From: Apostichopus japonicus
Lineage: Eukaryota > Echinodermata > Holothuroidea > Aspidochirotida > Stichopodidae
Direction of reading: 5' to 3'
Length of the DNA: 64,000 bases
NCBI RefSeq assembly: GCF_037975245.1
Contig: NC_092562.1
Location: 15,146,521 to 15,210,520, forward strand
Of the stretch, positions 26,401 through 41,400 are shown in pieces. Made by a program: the position numbers and the translations under genes. Each line of letters starts with the position of its first letter. The stretch's first letter is position 1. The notes beneath the pieces are model-generated. The model had not been told where the DNA came from. It did not search any database and saw only the letters and a program-made list of their open reading frames with translations.

Positions 26401-29400
26401 ATAACTATACAATGAGCTATTTGATGAACTGTTGTTTACACACATAGTGTCTAGCACTATTATGTAACATCTGTCAAAGACTTGTAGCAGTAAATGATTA
26501 CAGAAAGGTGGCTGGAGATGTAACTGAGTTTCGTGATGTGTTAAATATAATTGTCACAAGCATGTGTCACAAATACACTATGTGTGTGTACACTTCTGTG
26601 TGGCAGGTGACATGTGACAGTTTGTTGAAGTGTTAAACATACATGTCACAAACATAAAGGTCACATGTGCTTTCTGTGTGTGATGTACTACTGTTCTATG
26701 TGACAGTGAGATGTGACAGTTTCTTGATGTGTTCAACCTTCATGTCACAAGATAAATGTCACAAGTACTTTCTGTGTGTGATGTACTACTGTTCTATGTG
26801 ACAGTGAGATGTGACAGTTTCTTGAAGTGTTGAACATACATGTCACAAAGATAAATGTCACAAGTACTTTCTGTGTGTGATGTACTACTGTTCTATATGA
26901 CAGTGAGATGTGACAGTTTCTTGATGTGCTAAACCTTCATGTCACAAAGATAAATGTCACAAGTACTTTCTGTGTGTGATGTTCTACTGTTCTGTGTGAC
27001 AGTGAGATGTGAACTTTTCTTGATATGTTAAACATACATGTCACAAACATAAATGTCACAAGTACTTTCTGTGTGTGACGTACTACTCTTTTGTGTGGCA
27101 GTGAGATGTGACAGTTTCTTGATGTGTTAAACATACATGTCACAAAGATAAATGTCACAAGTACTTTCTGTGTGTGATGTACTACTGTTCTATGTGACAG
27201 TGAGATGTGACAGTTTCTTGATGTGTTAAACCTTCATGTCACAAGATAAATGTCACAAGTACTTTTCTGTGTGTGACGTACTACTGTTCTATGTGACAGT
27301 GAGATGTGACAGTTTCTTGATGTGTTAAACATACATGTCACAAAGATAAATGTCACAAGTACTTTCTGTGTGTGATGTACTACAGTTCTATGTGACAGTG
27401 AGATGTGACAGTTTTTTATGTGTTCAACCTAAATGTCACAAAGATAAATGTCACAAGTACTTTCTGTGTGTGACGTACTACTCTTTTGTGTGGCAGTGAG
27501 ATGTGACAGTTTCATGATGTGTTAAACAGACATGTCACAAAGATAAATGTCACAAGTACTTTCTGTGTGTGACGTACTACTCTTTTGTGTGGCAGTGAGA
27601 TGTGACAGTTTCATGATGTGTTAAACAGACATGTCACAAAGATAAATGTCACAAGTACTTTCTGTGTGCGTGATGTACTACTGTTCTGTATGACAGTGAG
27701 ATGTGAACTTTTCTTGATATGTTAAACATACATGTCACAAACATAAATGTCACAAGTACTTTCTGTGTGTGATGTACTACTGTTCTATGTGACAGTGAGA
27801 TGTGACAGTTTTTTGATGTGTTAAACATACATGTCACAAAGATAAATGTCACAAGTACTTTCTGTGTGTGATGTACTACTGTTCTATGTGACAGTGACAT
27901 GAGACAGTTTCTTGATGTGCTAAACCTTCATGTCACAAAGATAAATGTCACAAGTACTTTCTATGTGTGATGTACTACTGTTCTATGTGACAGTGACATG
28001 AGACAGTTTCTTGATGTGCTAAACCTTCATGTCACAAAGATAAATGTCACAAGTACTTTCTGTGTGTGATGTACTACTGTTCTATGTGACAGTGACATGA
28101 GACAGTTTCTTGATGTGTTAAACCTTCATGTCACAAAGATAAATGTCACAAGTACTTTCTGTGTGTGATGTACTACTGTTCTATGTGACAGTGAGATGTG
28201 ACAGTTTCTTGATGTGTTAAACATATATGTCACAAAATTAAATGTCACAAGTACTTTCTGTGTGTGATGTACTACTGTTCTGTGTGACAGTGAGACGTGA
28301 CCATTTCTTGATGTGTGATATGCTACACTTTAGTGTGACAGGAGTTGTTATAAGCACTTAGAGCTGCCGGGCAATGTGTTTCTTATCTTAAAGCAGCATT
28401 CTCAGTCGATTTTGAGAAGTTTGCGATGCTACACCAGATACTAAAATCCCATCATAACTGTAGCTTACTAATCAAAGCGAGAAAGTGTCTTGGCAGCAGA
28501 ATGCTTCAGGATGTATACAAATTCATTAATTACTTGATCCTTTCAAAATCATACAAGGTATCTTAGTTTGATGAATTGCTTTGATTAATATTGATTTTTG
28601 GAAATTTAGAGTAATTATACTTTGGTAGGTTTGGTAAATTGATGATCCAACGTATAGTAAGCTGATTTAAAACTTGCCATGATCTTGTAAGACAGAGGAA
28701 AAGCAAAAATATCAGCAAACCTTATCTCTACAGAGTGAAGTGATCATGTGATTAGATACTTGGATCTTCTCTGTATTTATCTTTGTCTGAAAGTTAGTTG
28801 CCAAGATGGATCACTTCCATGACTTGAGTGTTTCATGCCAGCTTTTGGCATTTCAATAAGTGGTTTACTTTGGCAAGGAGAAGATATGTAAACATGGTAT
28901 TCCTTGTCAGTAGTAGTATCATAATAATATGACCTAGCTACATATGTAGGTTTTACTTTGAGGAAACTTTTGGTCATCGAAAAGAAAATGGTGGTCTGAG
29001 GTAGCAGAATTAAATGGTTGATTAATTAAATAATGAATTGATTGAGTGATTTATTCATTCATTCTATTATTTATTCTTTATACATGTATTCCTTTATGCA
29101 TTCATTCATTCATATTCCTTATATATTATACAGATAGATAGACAGTCAGACAGACAGACAGAATATATATCTATATAAGTGAGCCAAAATTGGTCGTGTG
29201 CATTTTTGGGTAATATCAATGACATTAAAAGTGGGTTTCATATGTAGTGTCACTTTCCTCAACCTGTAGTTCGTCCCCACCTCCATTAAAAGGACCATAT
29301 AGGACCATCATTTTTGCTGATTTTGTTTTGTATGTCAAACTACTGATGTATGATCGATCGGTCTTCATTATCTTTATTGTGATATTTTTTATTTTATATC

Positions 29401-32400
29401 ACATCATTATTTACCTTTGAATATTGTTTTCTCATCTTTCTTGAATCAGATGTTCCCTGATGGGTTTTGACTTGAATCGCCACTGGCATGAACCATCTCC
29501 CTGGGCTCACCCGACACTCCATGCCTGCAAGCAGCTTCTCTTAGATATGGATGGAGATCAGGTATTAAGCTTTTTACCACCACAGATATGTATATAGGGC
29601 ATAGATGTAGAGCATCCTAGTTGCCATTTCTGGTTTATAAAACTGGTCTGGCAGACAACAAGATGGTGTCTGCGATAGTATTTCTAAAAAAGGTTTCCAA
29701 AATTTATGAAAATTTTAAAACGATTTGATTATTTTGTTTTTGGAATAATAATGAAATAAACTGTTATTGAAAACCCCTTTATTCTTTAATATTGCTTCTC
29801 CTATGAAACAAATTTTAAGTATGCTCTGTACAAATAATACAAAAGTAAATTAATTCAGGTTTTTGAATTTATTTTGCACTTGGCAGAAAGACAAATGGAG
29901 TATTGACGTCGCTAGAGAATTATCATGCCGAAAGCTTTCTCTATCTGACACACAATTTGTAAATAATTTTCACTCGAACAACTTTAAAAGTATATTGACA
30001 CATAAAGAAAGCTAACACTTTTTACAAAACATGAAATCCACAATATTTTATTTTCTCCCGGCTGCCTATATCTGCCAGTATGTGTAATTTGGTAATTAGG
30101 CATGAGTGCAAATGAAAACATGACTGCGGTAAATGCCCTCGCAAAAGTGGATCCCCCTAGCATTCTCAAATGAGAATCTAGCATGAGTCATTCATGAAAG
30201 GGTGCTGTCAAGATACCAGTTTCTTTTCATTCTTCTTTGGCTCTGGTTTTTTATAAACATTTTTATTTATAACAGTAAAAAAATGAAAGTTAGAAATATA
30301 CACAATGAATCATCCTCCTCTTCTACTCGAGAGAGAATGTTTGTTGAATTAAATCGTTACTATTTCTCACGTTACCCAACTCGAAACCGTCGACTAAGGA
30401 ATCTACCTCGGAGAATTGCCAAGGGGAGATGGAGGGAAAGCTTAAATACTTGTGAAACATTCAAGCATGGTTCAGATTTATGGTAAATAATGGAATTTTC
30501 TTCTCCTTTCTTTCTTTTTCTGCCTCTTTTCTGGTGTCTTTTCAGATGAGAATGCTCGCGTGCAGGCATTATTTGTCTAAATGCCTCATCTTCTTAAAGG
30601 AGTATTCAACTGTTAAACAATTGTTGCATCTGTGCATAAATATTGGAAACATCGAGATCAAATTGTTAGTTTTAATTCGTTTCAATTCAAACCTTGATCC
30701 ATACTCTGTGTTTTCCTCCTACCATTCTAGTATGGTATTAAAGAAATTGCTTGAAATCATTTTTTTTTCATGTCCAGTTTTCTTATTGATGAATGTTGAA
30801 TTTTTTCAGAGAGTCCAAGCTGAAATCAGTGATTACTGGCTAAATTAACATTTGGTCCATAAGAAAGTACAGAGGAATGGCTTCATAGTTTGACCAAAGT
30901 TTGAAATCTTGAAGGTAGACGTCTAGGGTAGGTTTGGTAATATAGAACTTCTGGGAAATTGGTGAACAGTCTGTTTTATGGAATTCTACAACTATCATAG
31001 TACAGTAAATCGTATGCAAAAGCAAAACCAAAACTTGTTCAAATTTTCCTGTTGTTTCCTCCTTAACTTTTCTTATTTTTAAAGGAACAGGACTAAAAAA
31101 TCAAATAAAGCAGTATTGATTCTGAGATATTTCTATTGAATGCGACAAAGGAGCATAAACCAACATGATAAAAGTCGAAACCAAAGAGCGGCTCGAAGAA
31201 TTTGATGGAATTGCTTTCACCTTTAATATCTTGACCTGAATAGATCCCATCTGAGTCGTCACATTTTATGAAAGAGACGTTTCATCTTGTCTCAAATTCT
31301 CCCCGATAACGTACTTTAATTGCTCTGTAAGTTATTCCCCTGCCTCTGTTATTTTTCGTTACTCCCACCTATTTAGCTCCTTGTATTTTAGTTTGTCTTC
31401 CTGCGTTAGGCCACGAGCTCTTAAACTGGTTTTAAATCGTCACCGATGGATCATCGCAGCATCCGGTTTCTGACGCATCTCACTTGTTCTACTGTCTCTC
31501 TCGTCTCTTGTAAACTCTGCCGAGCTTCTTGTCATCTGCCACAAGTGCTTGGCATATGACTCAGCTAATTTTTAAACTTGTGTGTTTGTTTGAGCATGTG
31601 CGATGACCTTCATATTAATTGAGCATAAAGCTGTGATGTTTCCAGTTCCACGCATATTCAGTGACTCATTTGCGTCTCCTAAGTCTCTTTACATTTCTCG
31701 ATGATACCCTGGTTTTCTCTCCGATGAATGTTTTGGCTGTTTTATAATCCCTTCTCGGTTTCCAGCTTTACATGTCTTTTTTATGATTCCCACCTTTTTG
31801 AGCAAAAAAAAGAAAAGTTTGATCATTTCAAGCGAAAAAAATTATTCAAAAGCCGAATCCGTCAAATGCATTTTAACCATCTACTCTAAGACGGCATTAA
31901 GATAACATCTGTCTCCTTAACTTGAGAACATTTTCAGAAAATGCAAATGCCCCCGGAGGGCATTTAGTTACTCAGCTGACGAAGATTATTGTAAAAAGCT
32001 GAAGAACCTGGAAAAACAAATGATGAGTCAACATGCAAAGTACAAAACAAAAAGAAGAAAGAAAGAGAGAAAAAAGCAAATTCACAGCGAGAAACATTGT
32101 CATTTAGCTATGTGGTTTGGTTCATCTTGAGCACTTTATGGGACAGACTCATGTAATCCTATATCTGTGTTTTAATAGAGTTTTATACCCTTACTAAGAA
32201 CGATTGTCAGAGAGAATCTTGTTTGTATTTGCCCGTTTTAGGTTTTGCCTGGCTGAATCTTTATTAACCATTGCATTTATTGACTTGTTCTTGTTAATAT
32301 CAAAGACTATGTTCAACAGGTTTTATATACATGTATTAGATACTTGCTTAAATATGATTGCTAAACGGACATTGTCAAGGTAAACACAGAGTGCATGTGC

Positions 32401-35400
32401 GATCAAAAATCAGATACATATCTCCAACTAAGAGTATATATTTGGGAGAGTAAAAGCAGGGGCAGGAGAGGGGTACAAAGGGGGTCAAGGTCCCCCACCA
32501 CTGTTGTGGAAAACCCCACATAATAGAAGTACCCCCTTTTGGTTGTAAAAAGTACTATTTATATATTATTTTTGGAATTAAAAAGTGCTGTTGTGTTCAA
32601 AATCCTAATAAATTACGTGTGTCCCTTTCTTGGCAAGTTTGTAATTAAAATGCACTTTTGGTTATTCACAAAGTGGCCCATCTGTTGAAAATAACAAAAT
32701 GTGTAATTTAAAATATGCTCTGTGTTGAGATGATATTTCAAACAAAAATGTGATTGTCATGTGTCCTTTTGCAAAACTTTCAAACATTTGTATTCTGATT
32801 TATACAGAATGCACATAAGACAAATTTCCTCAAACTCTGTAGACCACCTGCTAGAAAGGAGCGTTGTTTGCTCATAATTCAATTTCTTCATAGAAATCTT
32901 GCTCGAGCAATATGCTCACTTGGCCAGTAACAATACAGCAATGATTCATTGGTAATATCGAAGGTGAGGGAGGAAATTTAAATTCAGACAGAAATGGCGA
33001 TTAATTTAATGATCAGGTTCAGATTTTCAATAAACCTTATGCATTTCTTACTGCTTAAATGTTCTAATGCCCCATTGGTCGATTGTATGACAGGGTGTTA
33101 ATGTAAAGCATCATTGCTATAAAACATACTTATGACTTGTGAGATTATTTCCTGTGAAAAAGTAGTCAGTATTTTCCGGGGGGGGGGGGGGGATTGTTCA
33201 GTAAGGACTCAAAGAAGATCAATTTTGGAGAAATAAAAAAATGACTTTTTAAGAGTCATCCACAGTGAGGCCACTCATATTTTCATTGCTGCTATTTTAA
33301 GCCGCATCTGCTCGTCCTGTTTGGAAGGGCTAATTCCTGTGGAGATGAAGAACCTCTTTATAATAACAATAAATGTGATTGTAGGGAAACCTGTCAAAAG
33401 TGGGGGGGGGGGGAAGAGAGAGGGTCTAGTCCATCATGATGGGCAATAAGGTGTGTGCATGTTTATTGTGGAATGCAAAAGGATGCTTTAAAGCTGAGAG
33501 AAGCTTTAAGGCTAACCAGAAATACCACCTTGTGTGATAGATAAAATATATCTTTTTTTATGAATTAAGACTTCCGGGAATTAAACAATAATTTAGTTTT
33601 AACTTGCGTCAAGCTACAATCTGAAATCAACGCCATTGGGGCTGCAAGTTTGTTAACATTGCTCGGAATTTAATTGTTAGTAATCATTTAACATTCATGT
33701 TTGGCTGGTATTTAAATTTAGCAGGCATTTTGTCACGTGACAAGTACTGCTGACACAACGATCAACTGTATCGGCCGACAAACTTGTCAGAATTTGCAAA
33801 TAGAGTGGCTAATCACTTGCTACTTAGTCTAATTGTTTGTATCACACACAGATTAGGGCAGTGTCTTAATTTTAATTGTGGTGAATACAGTTTGAAACAA
33901 TATTTTATACATTTTGGTCCAACAATTACTGCAAATTGAAGAGTCAATTCTTATGCAAACTGTTCCTTTCAAGTTCTAATGAAGACCAGGAAATTGGTCA
34001 AAGGTTTTTGATTCTTCAGAATCAATATACCACATTCTGTTAAATAGTAGGCCAAGCAGTGCTACTGGAAAGTATATCAATTGTGATCAAGTTATTTACT
34101 TGGTGGTAATTTGAATAATCATGATATCTTTCTGGTGTCCAAATCCCTGAAAGGATTTTGCATGATTCTGATCTTTAGGAGGAAATAATTTGTTTTTTCT
34201 TATGAAGTTGGTGAAGCCATATAATTATGATATGAAAAAAATAGAGACAATCTTGGTGTGGTCAGAGCTGATGGCTATACTGTATTTCATGGCCAGTGAA
34301 AGCTTTTGTAACAATCTAAACTAAGAATTCTATATTGAAATGATTCTAGGAGTTTTAAAATTTTGAAAAATAATTTGGTCGCTAAAACAAATGTACCGAT
34401 AACTGTCAACTAAACTGTCTAACAAAGTTGGAAACCACTCTGGTCGATTACTGCTCGAAATTTTTGATGAAGAATTAAAAACTATAGGTAACAGTGATAT
34501 GCTGGCGATAATGTCCAGTTAAATGTCTCAAAGATCTACAAGTTCTTTGCATTCTATTAAATTTGCCAATTCGAAAATCTTTCAGCATAATGTGGTCACA
34601 TTAAATAGCTATAATGACTATAGCCAAATGTCATTCGATAGCATGAAGATAATTAGTCAAATACATTAATATAGTCTGATGTAGATTTTGTCTGTCTGTG
34701 ATGAAGTCATTAATAATTATTCAGTAGTAAACATTGATCTCGTGAAAGGCGTGTCAGTCGAGAAAGAGAATCGCCATTTTGAAACAAGTAGACTAGCCCA
34801 GATGATGGTACCGACCACTCAGATCTTGAATGTCGTTCCCGTTAGAGGTTCTACATAATATCCCAAAATTTATCCTCCAGCACAATATCTTCTTTTTCAT
34901 CTTTGTATTGAACTGTTTGTGAACTTGAGCTATTTTTTCTATTGTTTTAAACCAGCTTAACTTGAAAAAGTTAACACTTCAGAAAATAACCAAGAAAGAA
35001 TTTTGGCATGGCACTTAAGTATCCGGCTATATGCATACTGATTAGCTCAGCTTGTGATACGTTGTTTTCAAAAGGAGACAAAACGATGCTGTTACTTAAG
35101 TCACAACAACAATAAACGTAACACGGCCAAATTGTGGTGTCAGAAGGATAAAAGGTTGAACTTTAATATCCCCTCTTCCTCACCCTACAGCATTTAAAGT
35201 TTGTCACATGGTTAATGATATCCTTTTATAGGATAGGTAACAGGGATAAATGTCTCTACCACCACTTTTGAAAGATACAGTGGTCTTGGTTCATAACTGG
35301 TATCAGAGTTACATATATTTGTGTACTTGTATGTAAACCTGACTTTGCGGTGAATCCAACACTGAAACTAAGGTGACTCTAAACTGTGCATATCATTGTG

Positions 35401-38400
35401 AGAACCTAGTATGTGATGAAATAAATCACAGTCAAAGAAAAATAGTGTTTTTCTGCATTTGACTTCTGTTTAAACTAGAATTACTCGAAATTCAAATGTA
35501 GTCTAAATATCAATGAACCTTAATACTGATTCCTTGGCAAAGGCAAAAGGAAACTCTGTGATCATGTGTATGTATGCGTGTGTGTGTGTATGTCATGCCT
35601 CTTGTGTGGATCTGTCTTAGTAGAAGAACCCTATTGTTTTTGTGGAGGTCAAAGCACAACGGAGATCAACAAACATCAAAAGTCTTGTAAATAGGATTAC
35701 TCTAGAAGTCAACGACCCAGATGAACTTCATACTCAAATGTGGTTCATTGTGATTACAAGAACTGTGTGGAGGTCAAAGGTCATTGAGGTGAAAATCTTG
35801 TGTACAATATGACACTATATGTGCTCATTTAAAACATGGCATGAAACTTGTTGGCTCTCAACATGGTTTTAAAATAGTTCAGTGATGGCTGTCATGTCTC
35901 AAGACACTGTACATCCGAGCTTGAAGCTAAATTTTTGTATGTTTTGATGTTCCTTAAAAGTGGTTGACACTTTTTTCACCAACATGTCAGCATATATACT
36001 CTCTTCGCCCACCTCCCCAATTCGTTCCACTTCTCTGATAATTTTCAGAAAAAGTGGTTAATACATGACATCTACTGCAATCCCCTCAACCATGCTGATT
36101 TCTTAGAACATGCAATTATTCCATCTTTCACCCACAACTAGATAACTTGTCCAATTCTGATTGCTTCTAGCTTGGCTTCATGTTTCACATTGAAGTGAGC
36201 CCTTAAGGCTTTTAGGGAAAGTGACTTGCTTTGCCAACAACCAAACTATAGTGTCCTTGTGACCTACATCAACAACTCAGTTTTCTTATCTGTTCTATTT
36301 AACAGAACGTTGATCTCGATTTTTATGTCGACATCCACGCCCACTCCACGCTCATGAACTGCTTCATGTTCGGTAACGTCTACGAGGATCCCGTACGCTA
36401 CGAACGACAGGCTGTCTTCCCCAAACTGATGTGCACTAATGCAGATGACTTCTCCATGGTAAGCATTTCTCTTCCCCCTTTTCTTCCGTTGATATGCGAC
36501 GACCTCTCTTCCGTGCCGTGAGCACCGATAATCTCATGACATGGTAACATCTGTGCCGGGGTGCTGCTTTAATCTGATCTTTAACATCTTCACTGATTTA
36601 AAGGTAATGACAGACACACACTTCTCTCTGATTTCTCTTCCGTGACTTTTGAAGATAAACCTGAATGAATTTTTGTTTGGTAGAACTTGACAGTGACTTC
36701 GGGGCTATAGAACCCTGTGCTCTACGGACCAAGCTATAGAGCCCTAGTTGCTGCTGATCCCTTATTATCCTTTTTCTTTGTGGCGGTTCTAGTCAGTTTC
36801 CACAGACCTATGCATGCTAGGGATTATACTGCAGTTTAGTTTGATACAACACTGGCTTATATCTTGTTCTAGTCACACATACAAAAATTGTTTGTTCTTT
36901 TCCAAAAAAATTGGGATAAATTTCTCAGTTAGTTTTCCATTCACTTTTGAAAATACTAAGTTATTATGAAGCAGATTATGTCTACCCAACCCAAAAATAA
37001 GTTTGATATGAAGAAGAAGTTGAATCTTTGTTCGAAAAAAAAAGAATTATGCTTTTAACTAAGATATTCCTTAGTTAATGTTTAGTCAGGCTGAGGAAGT
37101 AAAACAATGATAAGGTTTGTAGAAATCTACAGGAGAGATACTAACAATCATGACAGAGGTATTCACATCAGAGAATGGGCTTGGTGTCATCCTTATCAAA
37201 GTATTGTACATAGGAACTATATGTGCACAGTCCTGGTGAGAGGGTAGAAGTTGGGGGGGGGGGGGGGACTGGGGAAAATGGATTAAAATAATGTTCTCTA
37301 ATATTCACATACTAAAGGAAAGTTTTCCTAGGGCCCGATCTGGCTCTTGCCACAGCCTGTATGTGCATGCTGAAAATGACAAAAGTCATTTCAAACCAGA
37401 CCCTTGAACATATCATATGTACTTATACTGGGATGTCTAAGGTAGATGAATTGACATCTCCTGACTTGGTTACCATGACAATGTTGTGTTCTCTGGGAAT
37501 ATTGCGGCTGGCATTACATTATGAAACTGGTTAATACGTTTGCAAAACTTGTTACAGATTTCAAAGAGTCTCAGTAAACTATGTCACAATATTTTGTGTA
37601 ATTAATCCTTTGCTATACCATGGTAGAGTACTTACCGAGATCAAGAATCCTTCCTAAACAAACTGTGAACATATTTAGCACTACTGGTTGTGTTTCTACC
37701 TTATTGTCTTTGCTAAATACCATTGAACAAAATGTTCTATCATAATAGCTTGTTGTTCATTGTATGTATGGGTGTACGTATGCGTGTATGCGCGTATGTA
37801 TGTATGTGTTTTAGATTCTCCTGCAAGCAGAAACTTGCGAAGAAGCCATCATTGGCATATCAAAGCCGCAGGCTGACCGAAGTCAGTCTCTTAGATTCAT
37901 ATTTAACGTCCATGATTATGAATTGTCAATTGTCAACAACTCTGTAACTGGACGACATACATTAATCTGACAGTGACTCAAACCGGGACCTTATGATTGG
38001 AAGACACCGGCGTTAACCACTGAGCTAACACTCAACTTTGTTGTCAGAGATGATGTTTAGAAAGTGATTAATAATATTAAGAGATTAGTGTTTTTAGACC
38101 AAGTACTAGCTGACGGCACCAGATAATCTGTTGTTTTGTTTTATCTTTAGTTGTGTCTGTTGTACCTAGTCTAGATTTTAACTTGTTTTAAAGGATCAGT
38201 GCTGAAGCTGTTACCATGACAATTAATTCTTGGTGTTAATTGTGCTATTTCAGCCAATAAAAACGAAGAAAGTCGATACACAGTGAAGAGAGCATTGTTC
38301 AATTAAACTGATCGGATGCGGTGAGAATTTAAAACATTGGTCGTGAGATGCGATAATCTCAGTCTCGGAGGAAAGCAGTTTAATTTGTGAAATGCAAAGT

Positions 38401-41400
38401 AGTTGTTTTAAAGATGTGGCGATGTAGACATCCAAAGGTTTTTTTTTTAGCTTTTAAAAAACCTCTATTCATCATTTGACTCAAGGAATAGACAGGAGAA
38501 TAACTACAACAGCCAGTTGACAGATATTTAGAATACATAAATGAAAAACACAGTGTTCCCTTCCTTCGATTGTATTATTCGTTACACTATTGGTGCAAAT
38601 TTCATAATGTTTTCCTCCTCATATGAATCCACATATCCTTTTCAACTTGTCCCCTAAGGAGAAAAATCAACATATGGCAATGTTTTGTTTGTGTTTAAAT
38701 GTCTTGGCAGAAAATGAGTTTTTTTTATGAATCCATCAGTTAAGATGCAAATTACTGAACTGTCTCGTTTAGTTGTTTAGCTCCTTTTCTATTTTCTTCT
38801 ATTTTTTCTTTCTATAATGTGAGAGATATAATCAATTATTGAACACTTTACTGAATAGTTATTTTTCTCATGTCCAAACTAGAGGACAAAGTTAGCTTGA
38901 GAGGTTTATTAGAACGACATTAAGACAATAAATTTACAATGACTGTCATACACGATCAGATGTTTGAAGCTATCATATTACAAAATTTGATATTTTCTGT
39001 CTGCCAAAAAATTTCAGGACAGAATGTAAATTGTTTTCACAAAAAGTGTCAAGAAATATGAGTCTTTCTGAAACAAATGTCAAAATTAGTTCTCACAGCA
39101 TATTTCCAGTACTTATAGGCCACACCTACTGAACTTAATACCTACTTTGTTAAATATATCATATTGAAAATGTTTTATGATTGGCTGAAAAGTGATTATG
39201 CTAATTAATTTAGTGCCTTTATTTGCATCTTGTGATAGGTTCACCATATGCCTGTATTTCCAAGTTTAGACATGTCATGAGTTCTCCATCATATGTGAGT
39301 GTTCGGCTGGCATGTTAAAACGTATCAGGATTTTTAGACAGGGTTGTGATAAAATACAGTGAAAAGTCTTTCCAGACAGTGATTTGGCCTTCTCTCTACT
39401 ACAATGTTGAGCCCATTCAACCATTCTTCTAACAAGGCCTATTACAATTTTGTTACTATTTTCTTGTAGTTATCCTTCAAAATTACCCCCCCCCAAACAC
39501 ACACGCAAGGGAGGGGAACCTATCAACCTAGAGCCCACCCCAGGCCATGACAGCCTTTCCTTCTTTCCAATAAGTTTGTGCAGTAACAAAGAATATTATT
39601 CTAAGCATTTACAAAACATTTCACCGGCTTCTCGAGTATTAAAGAACAAAACATCTATCTCCAAACAGGGAAGCAAGCTGTGGGTGTATTTATATTTATT
39701 TGAGGGGACAGGGAGGGGGGTAATATGGTCAAGAGTTAAAAAAACAGTTATGTATTAATCAAACGTAGCTCATGAATGAAGAACATCTAGACGGTAAATG
39801 TTTTGTAGCGTCTGATAATACTCTGATTGTCTTCTCCTCATTTAATACAGGGAAATACCTCCTTCAATAAGGATGCTTTGAAAGCAGGTACTGGAAGGAG
39901 GTACCTTGGAGGATTGCTGGAGGAAACCACCATGTGCTATACACTAGAGGTCTCCTTCTATTGTTACCAGCCAAACTCATCCAGTACTATCATACCTTAC
40001 GATGAAGATTCCTGTATCCTCATTAATAACACTGATGGAAAATAGGGAGGGGGGAATGGATGTATAGGGGGTTGGAGTTGGGGCTTAAGGGATGGCCTGG
40101 GGTAGGGTTGGGGAATAGGATGTAGTTGGGAGGAGTATTTAGTTGAGGAGGATAGGTATCCTCATTAATAACACCGATGGAAAATAGGGATGGGGAATGG
40201 ATGTATAGGGGGGTGGAGTTGGGGCTTAAGGGATGGCCTGGGGTAGGGTTGGGGACATAGGATGTAGTTGGGAGGAGTATTTAGTTGAGGAGGATAGGTA
40301 TCCTCATTAATAACACCGATGGAAAATAGGGATGGGGAATGGATGTATAGGGGGGTGGAGTTGGGGCTTAAGGGATGGCCTGGCGTAGGGTTGGGGACAT
40401 AGGATGTAGTTGGGAGGAGTATTTAGTTGAGGAGGATAGGTATCCTCATTAATAACACCGATGGAAAATAGGGATGGGGAATGGATGTATAGGGGGGTGG
40501 AGTTGGGGCTTAAGGGATGGCCTGGGGTAGGGTTGGGGAATAGGATGTAGTTGGGAGGAGTATTTAGTTGAGGAGGATAGGGTTGGGAGAGGAGATAGGA
40601 TCAGAATAATTTTTTCATGTCTTTATGCTTGTTATATGTAAACTCTCAATCTGTGATACTGCACTAGACACATTATCATTAATATCACATGGTCGGTCTT
40701 ATTCTGTTGTTGGCACTGGGTTCAGGGTGCATCAATTAAGTACAATTGCAAACAGTTTCTCATTACCGTGCAGGCTCTGTTTTGTTGACCTTAAATTGGA
40801 ATGTATCCTTCATCAACTTCTATCAGACGTTAGGATGTTCTTTTAAATAAATTCAAGAGGTCATATTCTCTGTTTATGCAATCGACCAGATTTAGGTACG
40901 TTTCATGATTTCTGCAGATGGAATATTGTGAAGTTTCTTGTGCATCATCTCTGCTGTTGTTTCTATGGCTGTAGTTATGTTTTTTGTATATGAACCCTTG
41001 ACAGAATTAATGAAAAAAGATATGAAACTTGGAAGAAACCTGGGAAAAACCTTCTTGGATTATTATAAGATGACATCACTGATAATGCCCAAGCCTACAG
41101 CTGGACCTCAATTACACCACATGCAGGTAATGACTTATAAGTTGAACAACTTATAATATTTGAGGTTGGAAACAGAAATTAGTAGTGATAAAATTGCTTG
41201 AAAATATTGGCAACTGAAGAACTAAATTTGTTTGGTTACTCTTGAGCCATTTTGGAATGTGAGGTAGCAGTGTTCATCTTCATTTTATGAAGCCGTCTCG
41301 TTCTCCTTAGCAATCTGAAAGCGATCTTTAAGATTCGGCATTTTTTTCTCTTTCCATCCCTATCTGTCATTGTTACGGCATTGTTAAACACAGTACTGTT

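Noticed and set aside
30202-30848. Pair of overlapping open frames (94 and 122 codons)
   Set aside because: Composition is intron-like, with poly(T) and poly(A) influence, and no domain is visible.
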